Shown: positions 25,804-37,706, counted from the stretch's first letter. The stretch: DNA of 64,000 nt from Karalla daura (GCA_029224185.1 CM055211.1:3655525-3719524), one strand, 5' to 3'. The notes: a model not told the origin generated them from the sequence alone. Translations and numbers: made by a program.

Positions 25804-26240
25804 GTGAGTTTTCCCTCATCTTTTGAACTCTGAACATCTTTATGAATTATGCTGACACTCATAAAGGGCTCAAACTTTTTTCCTGAGCATCGCGCTAAAA
25901 AATTAGGAGGGATGAATCCGCAACGTCGAGAATTTCGCAGGATTCTCGCCCGCTCGGGATTCTCCGCCTGAACTTGTGATGCTTTATGCATCTGGACAGA
26001 TGAATGTTGCACGGATTTCTCAATCTCACACATAAAGAAACAAAAAAAAAGAAAGAAAGAAACCTGTGGCTAAGTTTCCCGACGTTATTCTGTAAGACAT
26101 GCATTCGTTTGATAATTCTTTTTGAGTCGAGGCTCCTGTTTTGACGTGAGGACCGCGGAGACCGGCAGCGTGGGCCTGGCGAGGTCTCCCTAAGGCGAAA
26201 ATTCAGCACATTTCAGCTCAAACAGCCTTCCGAAGATGCC

Positions 26241-26269
26241 AGAGAGAGCGAGAGAGAGAGAGAGAGAGA
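26241..26269. repeat. (GA)n microsatellite
   Basis: One CG interruption, followed by A7. Read directly. Confidence 0.9.
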
Positions 26270-26624
26270 AAAAAATACTGGCATGAACAAGTCCTTGAGA
26301 AGTGTAAAGATGACCTCAAAAGTATCACAAATTCATCCTGAAAACTTTATAAGTGCTTAGCTCGTAGGCTTCGCGGGAGAAACTGCTATGCTAGGAGGTG
26401 GAGCCGAGGACATTCAAAAGCTTTTCTTTTGCAAATTGCTGCTTACTTAACAAGTCTGTTAATGCTCCTGGTGGAGAGCAGGTGAAGAGCCGGAATTCTT
26501 AAAAAAGCCCGGCCCGGAATGAAAGCAGTCAATAAATTGCAAGCACGAAGGTCACGGAGGGACACCCCATAATCATAGCGCTCAGCTCTATCATTCAGCA
26601 GAAGCATGACTCTGCATGAATGCA

Positions 26625-26648
26625 TGTGTGTGTGTGTGTGTGTGTGTG
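26625..26648. repeat. (TG)12 microsatellite
   Basis: Read directly. Confidence 0.92.
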
Positions 26649-27036
26649 CTATTATTCAGCAGTGTTTGGGACCTGCCGCTGCAGACTGCTAATGAGAAGC
26701 TGTCGAAAAGAAGAAGACGCTGCATTGTTCTCCCGGGAATCGATAGCTATACCTATCAAAAGGTGCGCTATCTGTAATATGAGGCAGATTGGTTCAAATA
26801 AGATAACAGGAATTAAAATGGATGAAATGGAACAAAAGGGCCGGGAAGGAGGCGAAGAGACAGATTGAGCGAAGTCTGATAAAAGCCAAGCGAACATCTG
26901 CTGATGCTTAATCAAGCTGATCTCTGGCGCCGCACGCTATCTCCACTCGCTTTTTCTTGCCTTTATTTATCGGGGTGGGGGGGGCTTCGCTGAGCATGCA
27001 CACTTTCTTCTTTTCTCTCTTTTTTTTCTTCTCCAG

Positions 27037-27475
27037 TTCGGAGATGGCACCGCTCCACGTGGCTACAGTAAAAATGAATCCGGTTTTCCTGCCACCGGAC
27101 GGACGGACGGACGGCGAGGGGTCACGCCTCGGCTCACGGGCACCTTTGCCTCGGTCGGAGGAGAGGAGCGGAGCGCTCTCTCTCTCTCGCTCTCCCACAC
27201 TGTCCCCAGTCGCTCCGTTGTTTTCTCCCAGTCACAAGCATTCGCGAGCTCAGGGCTACGGCAGCCATCTGTGCGCGACTTCGAAAAATAAAAACAAAAA
27301 CACGGAAAATAGGTTGCTCGGTTGGGCATGGTGTCTGGAAAAAACAAAAAAGAAAAAAGAAAAGAGGAAAAAAGAAAGTAGGACTATTTATAGAGTTGGA
27401 GTGAATCTAGGCAGTGTCGATGGGCGGCTGAGTGGGACGTCAGGAGGTCGGAGACTTTGCCCCGAGCCCTCTTAG
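27037..27475 (+). other. Exon candidate after a strong acceptor, 143-codon frame
   Basis: A pyrimidine tract of about 30 bases ending TTCTTCTCCAG at 27036 is one of the best acceptor-like sites in the window. Seven bases later GGAGATGG gives a good start context at 27044, opening 143 codons that end TAG at 27475. The peptide starts MAPLHVATVKMNPVFLPPDG, then has a serine/arginine/proline-rich middle and a lysine-rich tail produced by A-rich DNA. No domain is recognised. The (GGAC)n microsatellite at 27096-27114 is inside it. The low-complexity tail weakens the case. Confidence 0.18.
27096..27114. repeat. (CGGA)n microsatellite
   Basis: Nearly five GGAC units, read directly. Confidence 0.9.
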
Positions 27476-27585
27476 AACGGATCGATGTACGATGACCAGG
27501 ACTGGGAGAGACCTCAGAGTGGGGGGGTCGAGTGGGGTCGGCAGAGTTGTGCGTGGGAGATCAGCTGACCTGGTGTCTGCTCCAA

Positions 27586-27610
27586 CCCCCCCCCCCCCCC
27601 CCCCCCCCCC
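27586..27610. repeat. Poly(C) run, 25 C
   Basis: Longest homopolymer in the window. The complementary strand is a G25 run. Confidence 0.93.
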
Positions 27611-27903
27611 GGCGGTGAACAGCTTGCCGCTGTTTGAATCATATGAGTGAATGAAAAAGAAGAAGATGATTTTATAAATAAATAAATGAATTGCGAGGCT
27701 CCTTAGTTCGCCAACAACACAGAGAAAAAAAAAGCATCTGTTTTGGAGTGCAGAATCCAAATTTAGGTTCCGCTCAGAGGAACGAAACGGGACGAGAGGG
27801 CGCGGCCTGGCGGAGGGGCTGACGTGGAGCAGATCTTAATTTGTGATTTCCTTCGTCTCGTCGCTGTCAGGACTCTGCCCCGTGGGCTTTCCCAGGTACC
27901 CTC

Positions 27904-27918
27904 CGCCACGCCGTGGCG
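27904..27918. repeat. Palindrome, 7-bp arms and 1-bp centre
   Basis: CGCCACG C CGTGGCG, read directly. Confidence 0.8.
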
Positions 27919-28137
27919 CAACCCGAACGCTCGCCCGTGAAACGTTCCCAGAATGATCCGCTCGCACCTCCGTCTCTGGCTGCGGAGGAATCCGACACAA
28001 TCGAGGGAAACGGCAAAAAGCCCGAGGCGGCCGTTTGATTGGGCTGCCCGTCGTGAAAAACGACACCTCGGCTTTTTGTGTTGCTGTTTAAGCGACGTTA
28101 ATGATGAATTAGATGGGAGCCGTAATGACGCGTTTGC

Positions 28138-28187
28138 CCACGGGCTAAAAGGGAAGAGAATATTAAAGCTGCTTTAACAGCCCGTGG
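28138..28187. repeat. Hairpin-forming inverted repeat, 9-bp stem
   Basis: CCACGGGCT (28138-28146) and AGCCCGTGG (28179-28187) are perfectly complementary. The 32-base spacer has further partial pairing (AAAG with CTTT) next to the stem. Confidence 0.7.
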
Positions 28188-28894
28188 TCTGTTACAGAAA
28201 ACGTCTTGTTTTGCTGCTTTCCAGGTTGGTGATTCAGGTGGTTTTTGAATAAATGTGGGCATGCGTAAGATTAGTTCAAACGATAGAGGGAAAAATAAAG
28301 GGCTGTAATAATACAAAGCTGAGTGCTACATTACACTGCCCTGCAGCCTCACTGGCACAAGGCTTCCTCATATTCCTTTCAGAACAATAAAACACTTTCG
28401 CAATTTCAGATTCAACATCATCATCAACATCCCGTCAAGATGTCACAGGTGTCACCTGACCCATATATTCCTCATTAAATTCACAGAAGACTTTCAATAA
28501 GCTCAATACATTAACATAACCACAATACAGAGTACAAAATGACAAGTTATCTACAAATGTGCTTCTTCCACCCAAGTGCAACCATGCTGAGCTCACTGGC
28601 TGTGATCAAACAGGTGCACTACGTAGAAGGAGATCTTGGCGTCATCTTCTGAACATCTGTTGTCATAAACTCCTCTGTACTGTCACTCGAGGAATTATGC
28701 AGGACTAGAATCACAGGCTGCGATGTGCAGGTGTGTGTTGGTACACGTCCTCCAGCATCATCTAATGCATCTATGGACTGTTTGCATGGATTTTTTCCCC
28801 CGTACTTTCGTGTCCTCTGCGCACGCAGGATACCGTGTCCCCGCTCTGGGTGCACGGCTCAGGACAGCTGAGAATCTGCTGCAGGCGGCAGCAC

Positions 28895-28914
28895 TTTTTT
28901 TTTTTTTTTTTTTT
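28895..28914. repeat. Poly(T) run, 20 T
   Basis: Homopolymer followed by CCGTCAG, so it also forms an extremely strong acceptor-like site ending at 28921. The following frame has no recognisable product. It could equally be the tail of a minus-strand retroposed element, but no flanking duplication was found. Confidence 0.9.
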
Positions 28915-28921
28915 CCGTCAG

Positions 28922-29660
28922 CCACAGCACCTCAGGGATATCATGTTCTCCAGCGCAGCCACTGAGGCACATACTTTATTAACTCCGAAAAAAAATTTGC
29001 ACACGCTCGCTTTGCCTTTGTTTTCATCACGACACATTCCGAGGCGAGCATCTTGGAATTAAAGTCTGGTTCTCCGGCTCTTAGCGTCTCGTACTGCGAT
29101 GCCTGGATTCTGTATGTGTACACAGGCATGTACATATTCATATCCTAATTGCTGCAACGTAGTTGTGATCACTTTGGCCTGTCACAGGGCCGTGAGGAAG
29201 ATTGATGACTGCACTATGTCTGCGCTACGAGCAAACCAGAAAAACATTTCCACAGGCACACAGTTTACTTTGCTTGCTTTGAAATTACATCAGCGGCCTC
29301 ACATTTACCTTTTTTTTTTTTGCAAAAAATGCACATTTTCCGAGCATACTCTGTCCTTGGGCCGCGCTAAAAACAGACAAATATATTCCGTTTTGGTCCC
29401 TTTATGGAGGAGAAATGTCTAAATCACTGTGACAAATGAGTGTGCAGCCTCTGTATTTCCATACTAGAGACAACCTGTAAATCCTAACACGGTGCCCATA
29501 TGTTCACAGCTACATTCTGGCGCTTAAAAATGACACTTGGCAGGTTCAGGCGCAGACAAGATGTGGAGGGCAGGCGGGCGACAACCCCCCATTCTGGGAT
29601 GTTCTGCCCGGGGTTTGGTGTTGAGGAGAAAAAACAGGATGAAATATCGGTGTGTGCTAC
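28922..29660. other. Non-coding stretch
   Basis: Unique DNA with a T11 run near 29311. The 242-codon frame at 29500-30228, the longest in the window, starts here but passes through microsatellites and is rejected. Confidence 0.55.
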
Positions 29661-29850
29661 GCCTGCCTGCCTGTGTGTGTGTGTGTGTGTGGTTCGGATC
29701 GCTTCGACTGCCAGGTTTCCGCTGTGCCAATCTGTAGCAGCCATGGAGCATCCTGGACTTGCTCAGCCATCAATCAGTCGCCTGCCACGGCTGAGTGCTT
29801 ACAGACACACACACACACAGGACACACACATACAGGCACACACTCATGAG
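29661..29850. repeat. (CTGC)n, (TG)10 and broken CA arrays
   Basis: CTGC units at 29661-29673, a pure TG run at 29672-29691, and interrupted CA runs at 29805-29850 in the opposite sense. Read directly. Confidence 0.88.
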
Positions 29851-31763
29851 CTCACACAAACCCCTGACAACGCTCAGCGCGGAGAAAAACCGAGGCCACC
29901 CGCAACTTTATTAAAAGGCTGCAGCTGTTGTGTACGTGGGCACGGAGCAAAAAATGGAAAGATTTTCCGTCCTGTCGGGATTCCGCGACAGACAACAGGT
30001 CGCGCCGCACCATCGGCTCGCCGGTCCCTCTGCCCGTCATACTCCGCTGATGACCATCTGGATCCTCTCTCGCAAGTTTGCAAGACATACATCTTACATT
30101 TGCTCTGTGTCAGGCTGTGTTTCCGACAGGCGAAGGCTTTAAATATGGTGAAAAAACTGCGCAAGACTGACAATGTTGACAAGACTGACAGAAGAAAGCG
30201 ATACACGCTGTGTTGTATGGATATGTAATTAAAAAATACATTGGAGTCCTTTTTCTTATGGCTTGTAATAAGTATTTACAAGGAGAGGAGAGAATAGTCT
30301 TGAATCGTTCAGGTAAGGGAACACTGAAAGTAGAAATATAAGACCGAATAGATGAACTGAAGAGGGAGTTGGCTGGGAGGGTGTGAGCATCCTGAGTTGT
30401 GCAGGTGTTTGGTCTTAAATCAAAATATTGGAGAAGCTCCAGGATATAGCCCAGCCCGGGACGAAATCGAAAAACCTGAGTCGAGCTGCTCTTATGCACG
30501 GCTGGATCCATCACGTCAAGGGGCAGGAGTTGACAATGGAGGGGGGAAAAAAACAAAAAAAACAAAAAAGAAAAAAACGAAAAGGAAATCTGGGGGTGTA
30601 TAGTTCGGAGGAAGTGAGCTCAGACCTCTGCAGACCACTCTGCTGCTCGGCTGGAGGCAAGAGGCTGGAGGCTAGCAGCACAACACGGCCAAACCTCAGA
30701 CAGAATTACTGCCGGTCCAGCTGCACGCTGGATCACGTAGGCGCCGCTCTGTGACAAGGGGAATGTGTGGGAGAGAGCAGAAATCTCTCTGGCTCCGTGC
30801 TGCATCATTGTTGTGATTTCTGCGGCCGCACCGGTGTCGTAGGAGGCGTATCACGGCGTGTTCGCCAAATAATAATCAATGATTGCGCCGGTCGCAGTGT
30901 AAGAGGTGCTACTGTATTTCTGCGTGGCGGTGAGCAGCGTGGATGGATTATAGCGCTGCTTGGAGGGAGACCAGGTACATGCGTTGACCAGCGGGCCTCA
31001 AAAAAACTCAAAGAGATGAAGTGTGAAGAATGAGATGAAGAATGGCGCGAATCAGCTCCGTATGCGTCTCTGTTCTGGGGAAACGCAATCTTGGGGACAT
31101 TGTTCGCTATTCATCCCCAACGATTTACCTAAGCAGACGCGGCCGGGCCGCATACCAACCAACGTGTTGATCACAGCCGTTCTTTAAGAATCACAGGAGG
31201 AAGGGGGGGTGGGGTTTGGAGGTGGGGGGGCACGATTCATAAATAATACGACGCCATCAAGGAGATTGCTTATCTATAATGCATGGTATTTGTTTGCGGC
31301 TGGCGTCCTCGTTCCCCGCCGTGCTTGTCATACATGACACAGATCAATAGACGCGTGGAGATCCGCTCGGGCGCGCGGCGGGGGATTAAATATTAAAACT
31401 GTTGTGGTATTTGTTTGCGAGAAACATCCCTGCAGGTGCGAACGCTGGGGAACGGAGCGGCACCTTTGTGTAAGTAAGAACAAAGGTCCGCTCCCGGCTT
31501 CAAAAGACTAAAGATGAAATCTGGTCCTAATTTGACTGACAGAGGTAATGTATGTTTTACACCGTGTTGCTGTCATGGATCCTGAGTGTGCTGGATGGAG
31601 AGCGAGGCTGCTCTATCTATATCCAGCTCTAGGTTTAGCTTTGAAGGACAATCGGACTGCTTACTCTCACAACTGCGACCTCTGTGAAGCACGTGCTGGA
31701 GGTTCACGATGGGGGTAACTCCGGAGAAAATACGCTTCAGTCAATTACACTGGACATCACATA

Positions 31764-31782
31764 TGTGTGTGTGTGTGTGTGT
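31764..31782. repeat. (TG)9 microsatellite
   Basis: Read directly. Confidence 0.9.
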
Positions 31783-32517
31783 AATGCCTGAATGACAGTT
31801 GTTATCATCGGCCTCAATATATACAGTGAGACCTCGGAATGAAGGACACGCAACTCGCCGTGTTGGCCCAGGGCGTGACTTGTGTCGTACATTACACGTA
31901 ATTTCAAGGGCTGTGAATTCCGCGAGTCCATGAATAAATAACGGCATGTATGGAAAGCCTTGAAAAACATGTGGGATCCTGAGAATAATCCTGCACGCGG
32001 TGACAAATGAGAGGCGGCGAGCGCGCGGGTTCGGGCGCGGTACGCCCAATTTTCACCTTTCCCCGGCGTCCTCTGATGAGTTTCCAGAGGAGGCCGAGGG
32101 AAAAAGCTGCAGTCGCAGCAGCCTCTGCCCCGCCACATATATTCTCAATTGTGACAGGATCACATCTGGCCCCGGAGAGGACGCCCTGCATAAATGCATG
32201 CGTATGTTCATGGAGTCTGGCATGGAGCTCCATGTGGCCACTCAGACTCTTTCATTTTTCACCCGCAATGTATTTAAAGCGGGGTTTCTGAGCCAGGCCA
32301 GACTGATTCGGAGTTGGACAAACATCTGGAGGAGCGGGGGGGACGGAAGTGAAACGTGATGTTGAGGCAGAGCAGGGCTTCACACATGGGCTGAGAGGAG
32401 CAGCACGGTGGATGTTTACCAGCCAGCGTGCTGTAAATTCAGGTCAGATCTGGATCTCCAACAGATTTATGCTCTGTTCCCCCCCTCTCCCTCCCTCTCT
32501 CACACAAACACAGTCCC

Positions 32518-32520
<3 letters not shown>

Positions 32521-32549
<29 letters not shown>
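32521..32549. repeat. (TGCC)7 microsatellite
   Basis: Seven tetranucleotide units, read directly. Confidence 0.95.
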
Positions 32550-32550
<1 letters not shown>

Positions 32551-33059
32551 TCCTGGGAGCCACAGGTGTTGGCTATGATGGCTATGAAATGAGTCCTCAT
32601 TGAATGACGGTGTCATCCTCGGAGTGAACCCCTAAAGCTCGGCGGCCGTTTGTATCTCTTCACCGCATCTCCGGCATCTCTCGCTGTTGTTTGCCAGTCG
32701 TGTGCACCCCCTCCTTCTTTATTTTCTCCCAGCTTTGCTTTTGTTCCCCAGCAAGAGGCACTGGAGGGGCTCCGAGCCTGGTATTTCGCTTGGACATTTT
32801 CCGAAGGCAAACACAGGCTCCTCATGTGGTCACCCGGCTCAGCTTTTGATCTCCTGCTTCTCCGTGTCAGAAAAATAAAAAAACACGACAGAGCGACGCT
32901 TACAGATATTCATGAAATCCTCCGCTCGGGAACACGGAGTGCGCACGGAGCTGTGCTTTGCATGTTATGCGTCACCCTTGTTTGTCATTTGGAATTCAGC
33001 GTGGCTCTATTTTTGCACGGCGAACTCGTCAAAAAAAACAGGAGTCCTGCAGGGAGCGA

Positions 33060-33440
33060 AATTAGAGGAGCAGATCCCGCCGAGACCATAGGCTCACCGT
33101 GTGCCATTACGCCGTGCACGACGGCGCGAGATGCTATCGTGCTAATTGCGACAGCTAATGCGTGGCTTAACCCGCGTGATCAGACACCTAATTACACAAT
33201 TGCGGTTTTAATCTGGCAGATTAAGAGTGTCAGGCCCGAGCTACGGCGGCGCCACAGCCGCCAATAGCAAAGTGGGTCGAGCTTTACCTCACAGGGACCT
33301 TTCATCTCACTTCCATCATTGTAATTTTGCTACGCGGCAATCAGGGTGACTTTTGACACGCAAAATAATCGGGAGATGTTACGCACTCGCACTTTCTCCA
33401 CCAGTGTAATTGATTTTACTTATCTGGGAAGATCAAAGGG
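33060..33440. other. Candidate conserved non-coding element, homeodomain-motif rich
   Basis: Unique and repeat-free, with a dense cluster of homeodomain-type cores within about 110 bases: GCTAATTGCG, GCTAATGCG, CCTAATTACACAATTGCGG, TTTTAATCTGG and CAGATTAAG. Further on are TGTAATTTTGC and CAAAATAATCGG. A 205-codon frame overlaps part of it (32650-33267) without a recognisable product. By eye this is the strongest enhancer-like element in the window. Confidence 0.35.
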
Positions 33441-33889
33441 AGGTGTGTTGGGAGTCAAGGACCTTTTCCAGGCTTTTTGATCTTCCCCCACTGTTTTCAT
33501 TATTGTCAAACCAACACGAGCCCATATTTATGGATGAGTGTATTCAACAAATCCAACCTCTCCTAATTACGGGGGTATAAAAAGGCAGTTCTATTTTGGA
33601 TGAGAGCCCGCTGACAGAGTTGGCATTGTGGAAACGAGCGCCGCATCAGCTCTTTTATCACCAGCAGCTGATGGAGGCAGATGAAATACAAGAGGTGCCA
33701 TTTCTCTTTTTTTTTTTACTACAGTGATACAGTACACATTAACGCCTATGGAGGCTCCGGCGTCCGGACGCACGCACGCGCCTTCATGAAAAAAACAAAA
33801 AGCACAACAAGAGCCTCATACAAAATGTAAAAGAGAGGTGGCGAGAGACAGGGTTTGATGCTCCTGTGCCGTCTGAACTCTGTCTCCCT

Positions 33890-33893
<4 letters not shown>

Positions 33894-33973
<80 letters not shown>
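33894..33973. repeat. (CA)40 microsatellite
   Basis: 80 bases uninterrupted, read directly. Confidence 0.97.
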
Positions 33974-33975
<2 letters not shown>

Positions 33976-34374
33976 CGCTATCACACAGGCTGTCTTTTAT
34001 GCCAACATATTGCAGGTCTGGGCCCGGGGCAGGCAGACAGACGCAGGGGTCACCGCCTCACAGCTTGCGACAGTGCTAATTGATGCCCAGTCGCTTCGGG
34101 AAAGCAAACACGCTCGCGACAATGTCTTCATTTTGTTGTTTTCGCCTTCATACATTTTCATGTCGACACCACAGGCGTGTGGAGCGGCCTGCTAAAAAAT
34201 GCAGGTTGAGTACGGACACCAAACTGCTCCGACTGTTGCTTTTTCTTTTGTACTCAGGCTGCCTCATTAGTTTGTTCTCATTCAATGAAAGGGAGGCAGG
34301 ATCAGCTTTCATATACTGCACTGACACATTGTCTACATGCAGCAAAAAACATTTTCTACAGCCTCATTGTACCT

Positions 34375-34525
34375 TCAGGGTATTGTAGCCGTCTCCAGTC
34401 TAGGACACACACACCATTCAATCTCACACAATTTGGAATCTCCAAATCACGAATCTCTAATCATGCATGTTTTTGGACTGTGAAAACCAGGTGATGCTAA
34501 CCACTAAACCACCTTGCTGCCCTTG
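34375..34525 (+). repeat. Teleost-type interspersed repeat, copy 4
   Basis: Contains GTCTAGGACACACACACC, CACAATTTGGAATCTCC, TAATCATGCATGTTTTTGGA directly followed by CTGTG, then GATGCTAACCACTAAACCACC at the 3' end. The segment after the core is shortened. Confidence 0.75.
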
Positions 34526-35052
34526 CAAAAAAAAAAACGAATGAAACAGCATTTCAGTTCAGCCAACGCTCAGTGAAATGCCAGCGCTTCTCCTGGACAA
34601 GACCGAGAATGAGAAAACGCAAATGAGTTTATATTTTCCATCGGTGGCTATGCAAATAAGCGGACACGTTGAGATAAGCGGTCGGAGCGTCTCCTCCGCT
34701 GCAGGAGACACGGTGGGGGGGGGTGCAGCGAGGCGGCTTTAAAAGTGATTAAAAAGTCAAACCTCGGATGAAAACAGCGACGGGGAAATTTATGGAGATG
34801 TGGCATTTATGTGTGTCCCGTGTATTAATTGGTGGAAGGTTACAGTCTCCTCGCTGCGCGCAGATCTGACGTTTTCATCGGCGGCGATGTTTTTGTCTGT
34901 GCGGCCCGGCGGAGGTTCCAGCCGCGCTCGTCCTCCCACATACCGAGGCCGTCTGCAAAGCTTCTCTCTGTCTCTCTCACTTCATCTGGTCAAAATCCCA
35001 ATCATGGGCCTGGCTCAGGATGTTTGTCTGTACGGTTTGCGTGTATTTTTTT

Positions 35053-35080
35053 CACACACACACACACACACACACGCACA
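35053..35080. repeat. (CA)n microsatellite
   Basis: One G interruption near the end. Read directly. Confidence 0.92.
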
Positions 35081-35556
35081 CCCCCTCAGAGTGCAGCATT
35101 TTACTTTCATATCAGACCTTAAATAAAGTGGCAAAACAGCTTGGCGGAAACATCAGATACCGAGGCAACTCTGTTAATCGAGGCCTAAATATTCTGAGGG
35201 CTTATATGCATGTCAAACATGAAAACATCACTTTTCCTGTCGACAAACTGACAAGTGTGGCTGTATTTCTCACTCAGCCGGTGTTGGGAGTCGTGGGCAG
35301 ACTTTTAATGTGTCCGCGTGACTCACTGAATGCAAAGATTGATCTAATTAGTCACTGTAGGAGATTCGCAAGAAACCTGTGCAAGTTGAAATAAGAAATA
35401 CATTTGATTTTTCTTTTTTTGGACCAGTGACAGGCTGACTCAGATCCGTCTCCACCATGAATGGGTGCGTGTGTTTGTTTAGTCTGTTTAGCCGGCAATA
35501 AACGGAGGTGGAATACACACATCTCTGCCAGAGCAACACAGACATCCACCCCAGAC

Positions 35557-35600
35557 GTCCCCCCACCCCACCCCCCCCACCCTCCACTCCCCCCCACCCC
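35557..35600. repeat. C-rich (CCCCA)n-like tract
   Basis: C runs of 4-8 separated by A or TCCA. Read directly. Confidence 0.8.
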
Positions 35601-36315
35601 GCTGCTCAACTCTCATGTCCACTTCAATGTCAGTGTCAATCTGGTGCCGTGAGAGCCGCTCTCCACGGGGCGCCAGAAATCTGCCCCATGACCGCCGACT
35701 CCTGCCTTTGATGGGGTCAGACAGGCGGCGGGGAGAAAAAAAAAGAAAAGAGGGAAGAGAAGGAGGAGAGAGGCACCCGGACGCAGCTGGAGCATCCGTG
35801 CTCAACAACACCCTGCGGAGTGAGGGAATGATGGAAACGCTGAAGATTGTTCCCGTTCACGGGACATTTCAAGGCAACTGCCTACGCAAAAAAAAATCCA
35901 TTATTCATGTGTCCTCATTGGTCCTTGGCAATGTACAACTAATTTTAAAAGCAATGATGAAAAAAATGGCTACAAATAATGTAATAAGTGGAGTCAAACT
36001 TGTGTATTGAAAATTGGGCTGATGTATAGTACAGCCATTACACAGCGATTAAACACAAGCTCCATTGTTTACATTCTTAATTTATCGATTTATATTTAGC
36101 GCTAATGTGATTCCTGCTCATAGACCACCTGTATAATGTGCTTAGAGCTCACCTCTCTACAGCTGGAGACAATACAATACCCGGTTCTCACAGTGTGACA
36201 AACTGGGTCCCGGTACGGCCAGTGACAGCGTGAGCAATGTGCAGACTGGCCAACTACTTCACCCAGTAACATCAAGTGGAGGTTGATTTATTTCTTTGTG
36301 AGAATGGGTCGGCTT

Positions 36316-36343
36316 TTATGCATGTATGCATGTGCATGCATAA
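36316..36343. promoter_or_regulatory. ATGCAT-repeat palindrome
   Basis: TTATGCATG (36316-36324) and CATGCATAA (36335-36343) are perfect inverted arms. The 10-base spacer holds another ATGCATG. Three ATGCAT cores in 28 bases resemble POU/octamer half-site clusters. Confidence 0.3.
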
Positions 36344-36699
36344 GTCCCAGGTTCATTCTATTACATGAGCCGACCTCCTTATTTGCTTAATTACCACAAA
36401 CCGACAACAACCATTACAGGACACTTCATCCGTCCTGCACATCTGACTCATCCAGCTGTTTGACCCCCTGCAGAGGGCTGCTGATGGCCCACAGAGCTTC
36501 TGCAGACACTGAACTGAGCATTTAGAGGCCAAGGAGCAGGCTGCGCATTAGCGCTGCGAAAGCTCATTGGACCAAAGTCACGACCTGACATTGCACGGGG
36601 AGTGAAAAATAAAATAATAAAATGAAAATGTGACCGACAAATAATGGTTACTCTGAATACATCGAGACGGGCAATTAGCTGAAATACTCCGCTCTGCAA

Positions 36700-37400
36700 A
36701 TGGTCGTGTTTTAACTCATGATAATTACCCGATCATCAGGGTTATTGTGCAGGCTGACTTCATGTACCTGAACCGTCGCTATAAACTTTATTGCGGCTTT
36801 CAGCCTGCATTAAGTGAACATGGTCTGTGGCTTCAGGCCTGAAATGCATTGCAAATTACATCCCGCCTGCTTTGAATAGCTACAGACATAATTGACCATT
36901 TTGTGTTTTCCTTTCCACTTTTGTTAAGTATTCCATCTCTCATTCTTTTACTTTCTTACATATTAAAACAATTTCATGTCAAATTGGTAAGATAATCCTG
37001 GACATTGAGGACAAAAACTGTGGATTTTTCTTTACCTTTATGTCTTCAAGGAAGGCCAACTGACAACAAGCTCTACTTTCCAATGACGCCCTGATTATGA
37101 ACAATTCTATGGCGTGGATTCAGATAGTCAGCCCCGTTATCCCTAGTGAATCACTGTAATTTTCACTCGTGAGATCTGAAAGTTGGGCAGAAAAGTGAAC
37201 TGAGCACAACTTTGTTCTGTCTGAGTTCTGCTTTCAAAGCAAAGAGCAATCCGACAGCAACGGATAATCCCACATAATGAAAACGCGCCTGTGTACTCAC
37301 ACTGCTTTGTTAACAGGTCCCACCAAAAAAAAAACGAGCCTGTTTGTTAAAGCCAGCACAGGCAAACATTTGAACCTCTCTCCATTATTGTATCATTTGC
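36700..37400. other. Candidate conserved non-coding block
   Basis: Repeat-free AT-rich unique DNA with no open frame. Around 37118-37160 a CAGATAGTCAGCCCCG stretch, then TTATCCCTAGTGAATC, lies near TGTAATTTTCAC. Enhancer-like texture by eye only. Confidence 0.2.
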
Positions 37401-37668
37401 TCTCCAGCAGCTTATTGGGGAGAGTGTGAGTGGAGTCTGCTGTGGTGGAAATGTCTGCGGAGTGCCAGTCTGCTGCGGCCCGGAGAAGGAAAGACAACAA
37501 AAGCTCTAATTGGCTGCACTCCGTCCGTCTTACTCTGTGACGAACTCCCCGCAATTGCAGCAAAGCCGAGACAAAGTTGAAACAGGCCGGATGGTGTTCC
37601 AGGCACCGAGAGTAACTTCATCATGAAACTCTTTTCAGACTTGGCGAGAGATGGGGAGAGATGGAAAG

Positions 37669-37671
<3 letters not shown>

Positions 37672-37705
<34 letters not shown>
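37672..37705. repeat. (GA)17 microsatellite
   Basis: Read directly. Confidence 0.95.

Positions 37706-37706
<1 letters not shown>

Larger units (their letters stand above)
25804..27000. other. Non-coding stretch
   Basis: Contains GA (26241-26269) and TG (26625-26648) arrays and unique DNA. Confidence 0.6.
27611..28894. other. Non-coding stretch with inverted repeats
   Basis: CpG-rich unique DNA at 27780-28090, a 7-bp-arm palindrome at 27904-27918 and a 9-bp-stem hairpin at 28138-28187. AT-rich and unique after 28240. No gene. Confidence 0.55.
29851..33060. other. Non-coding stretch
   Basis: Unique DNA with A-rich runs (30545-30590), a TG array (31764-31782) and a TGCC array (32521-32549). 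A donor-like CAG/GTAAGG at 30310-30318 has no convincing acceptor partner. No gene is called. Confidence 0.55.
34526..36315. other. Non-coding stretch
   Basis: A CA array at 35053-35080 and C-rich runs at 35557-35600. Proline-rich and glycine/tryptophan-rich frames over the C-rich runs are artefacts. Confidence 0.55.

Noticed and set aside
29500..30228. 242-codon plus-strand frame, the second longest
   Set aside because: It runs through GT and CA arrays (CVCVCV, HTHTQ) and has no recognisable domain. A chance frame kept open by repeats.
32650..33267. 205-codon frame across the enhancer-like block
   Set aside because: No domain, starts without a good ATG, and the densely motif-bearing DNA is better explained as regulatory.
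37130..37145. GTTATCCCTA resembling part of a homing-endonuclease site or large-subunit rRNA motif
   Set aside because: Only about ten bases match and the flanks do not fit either.
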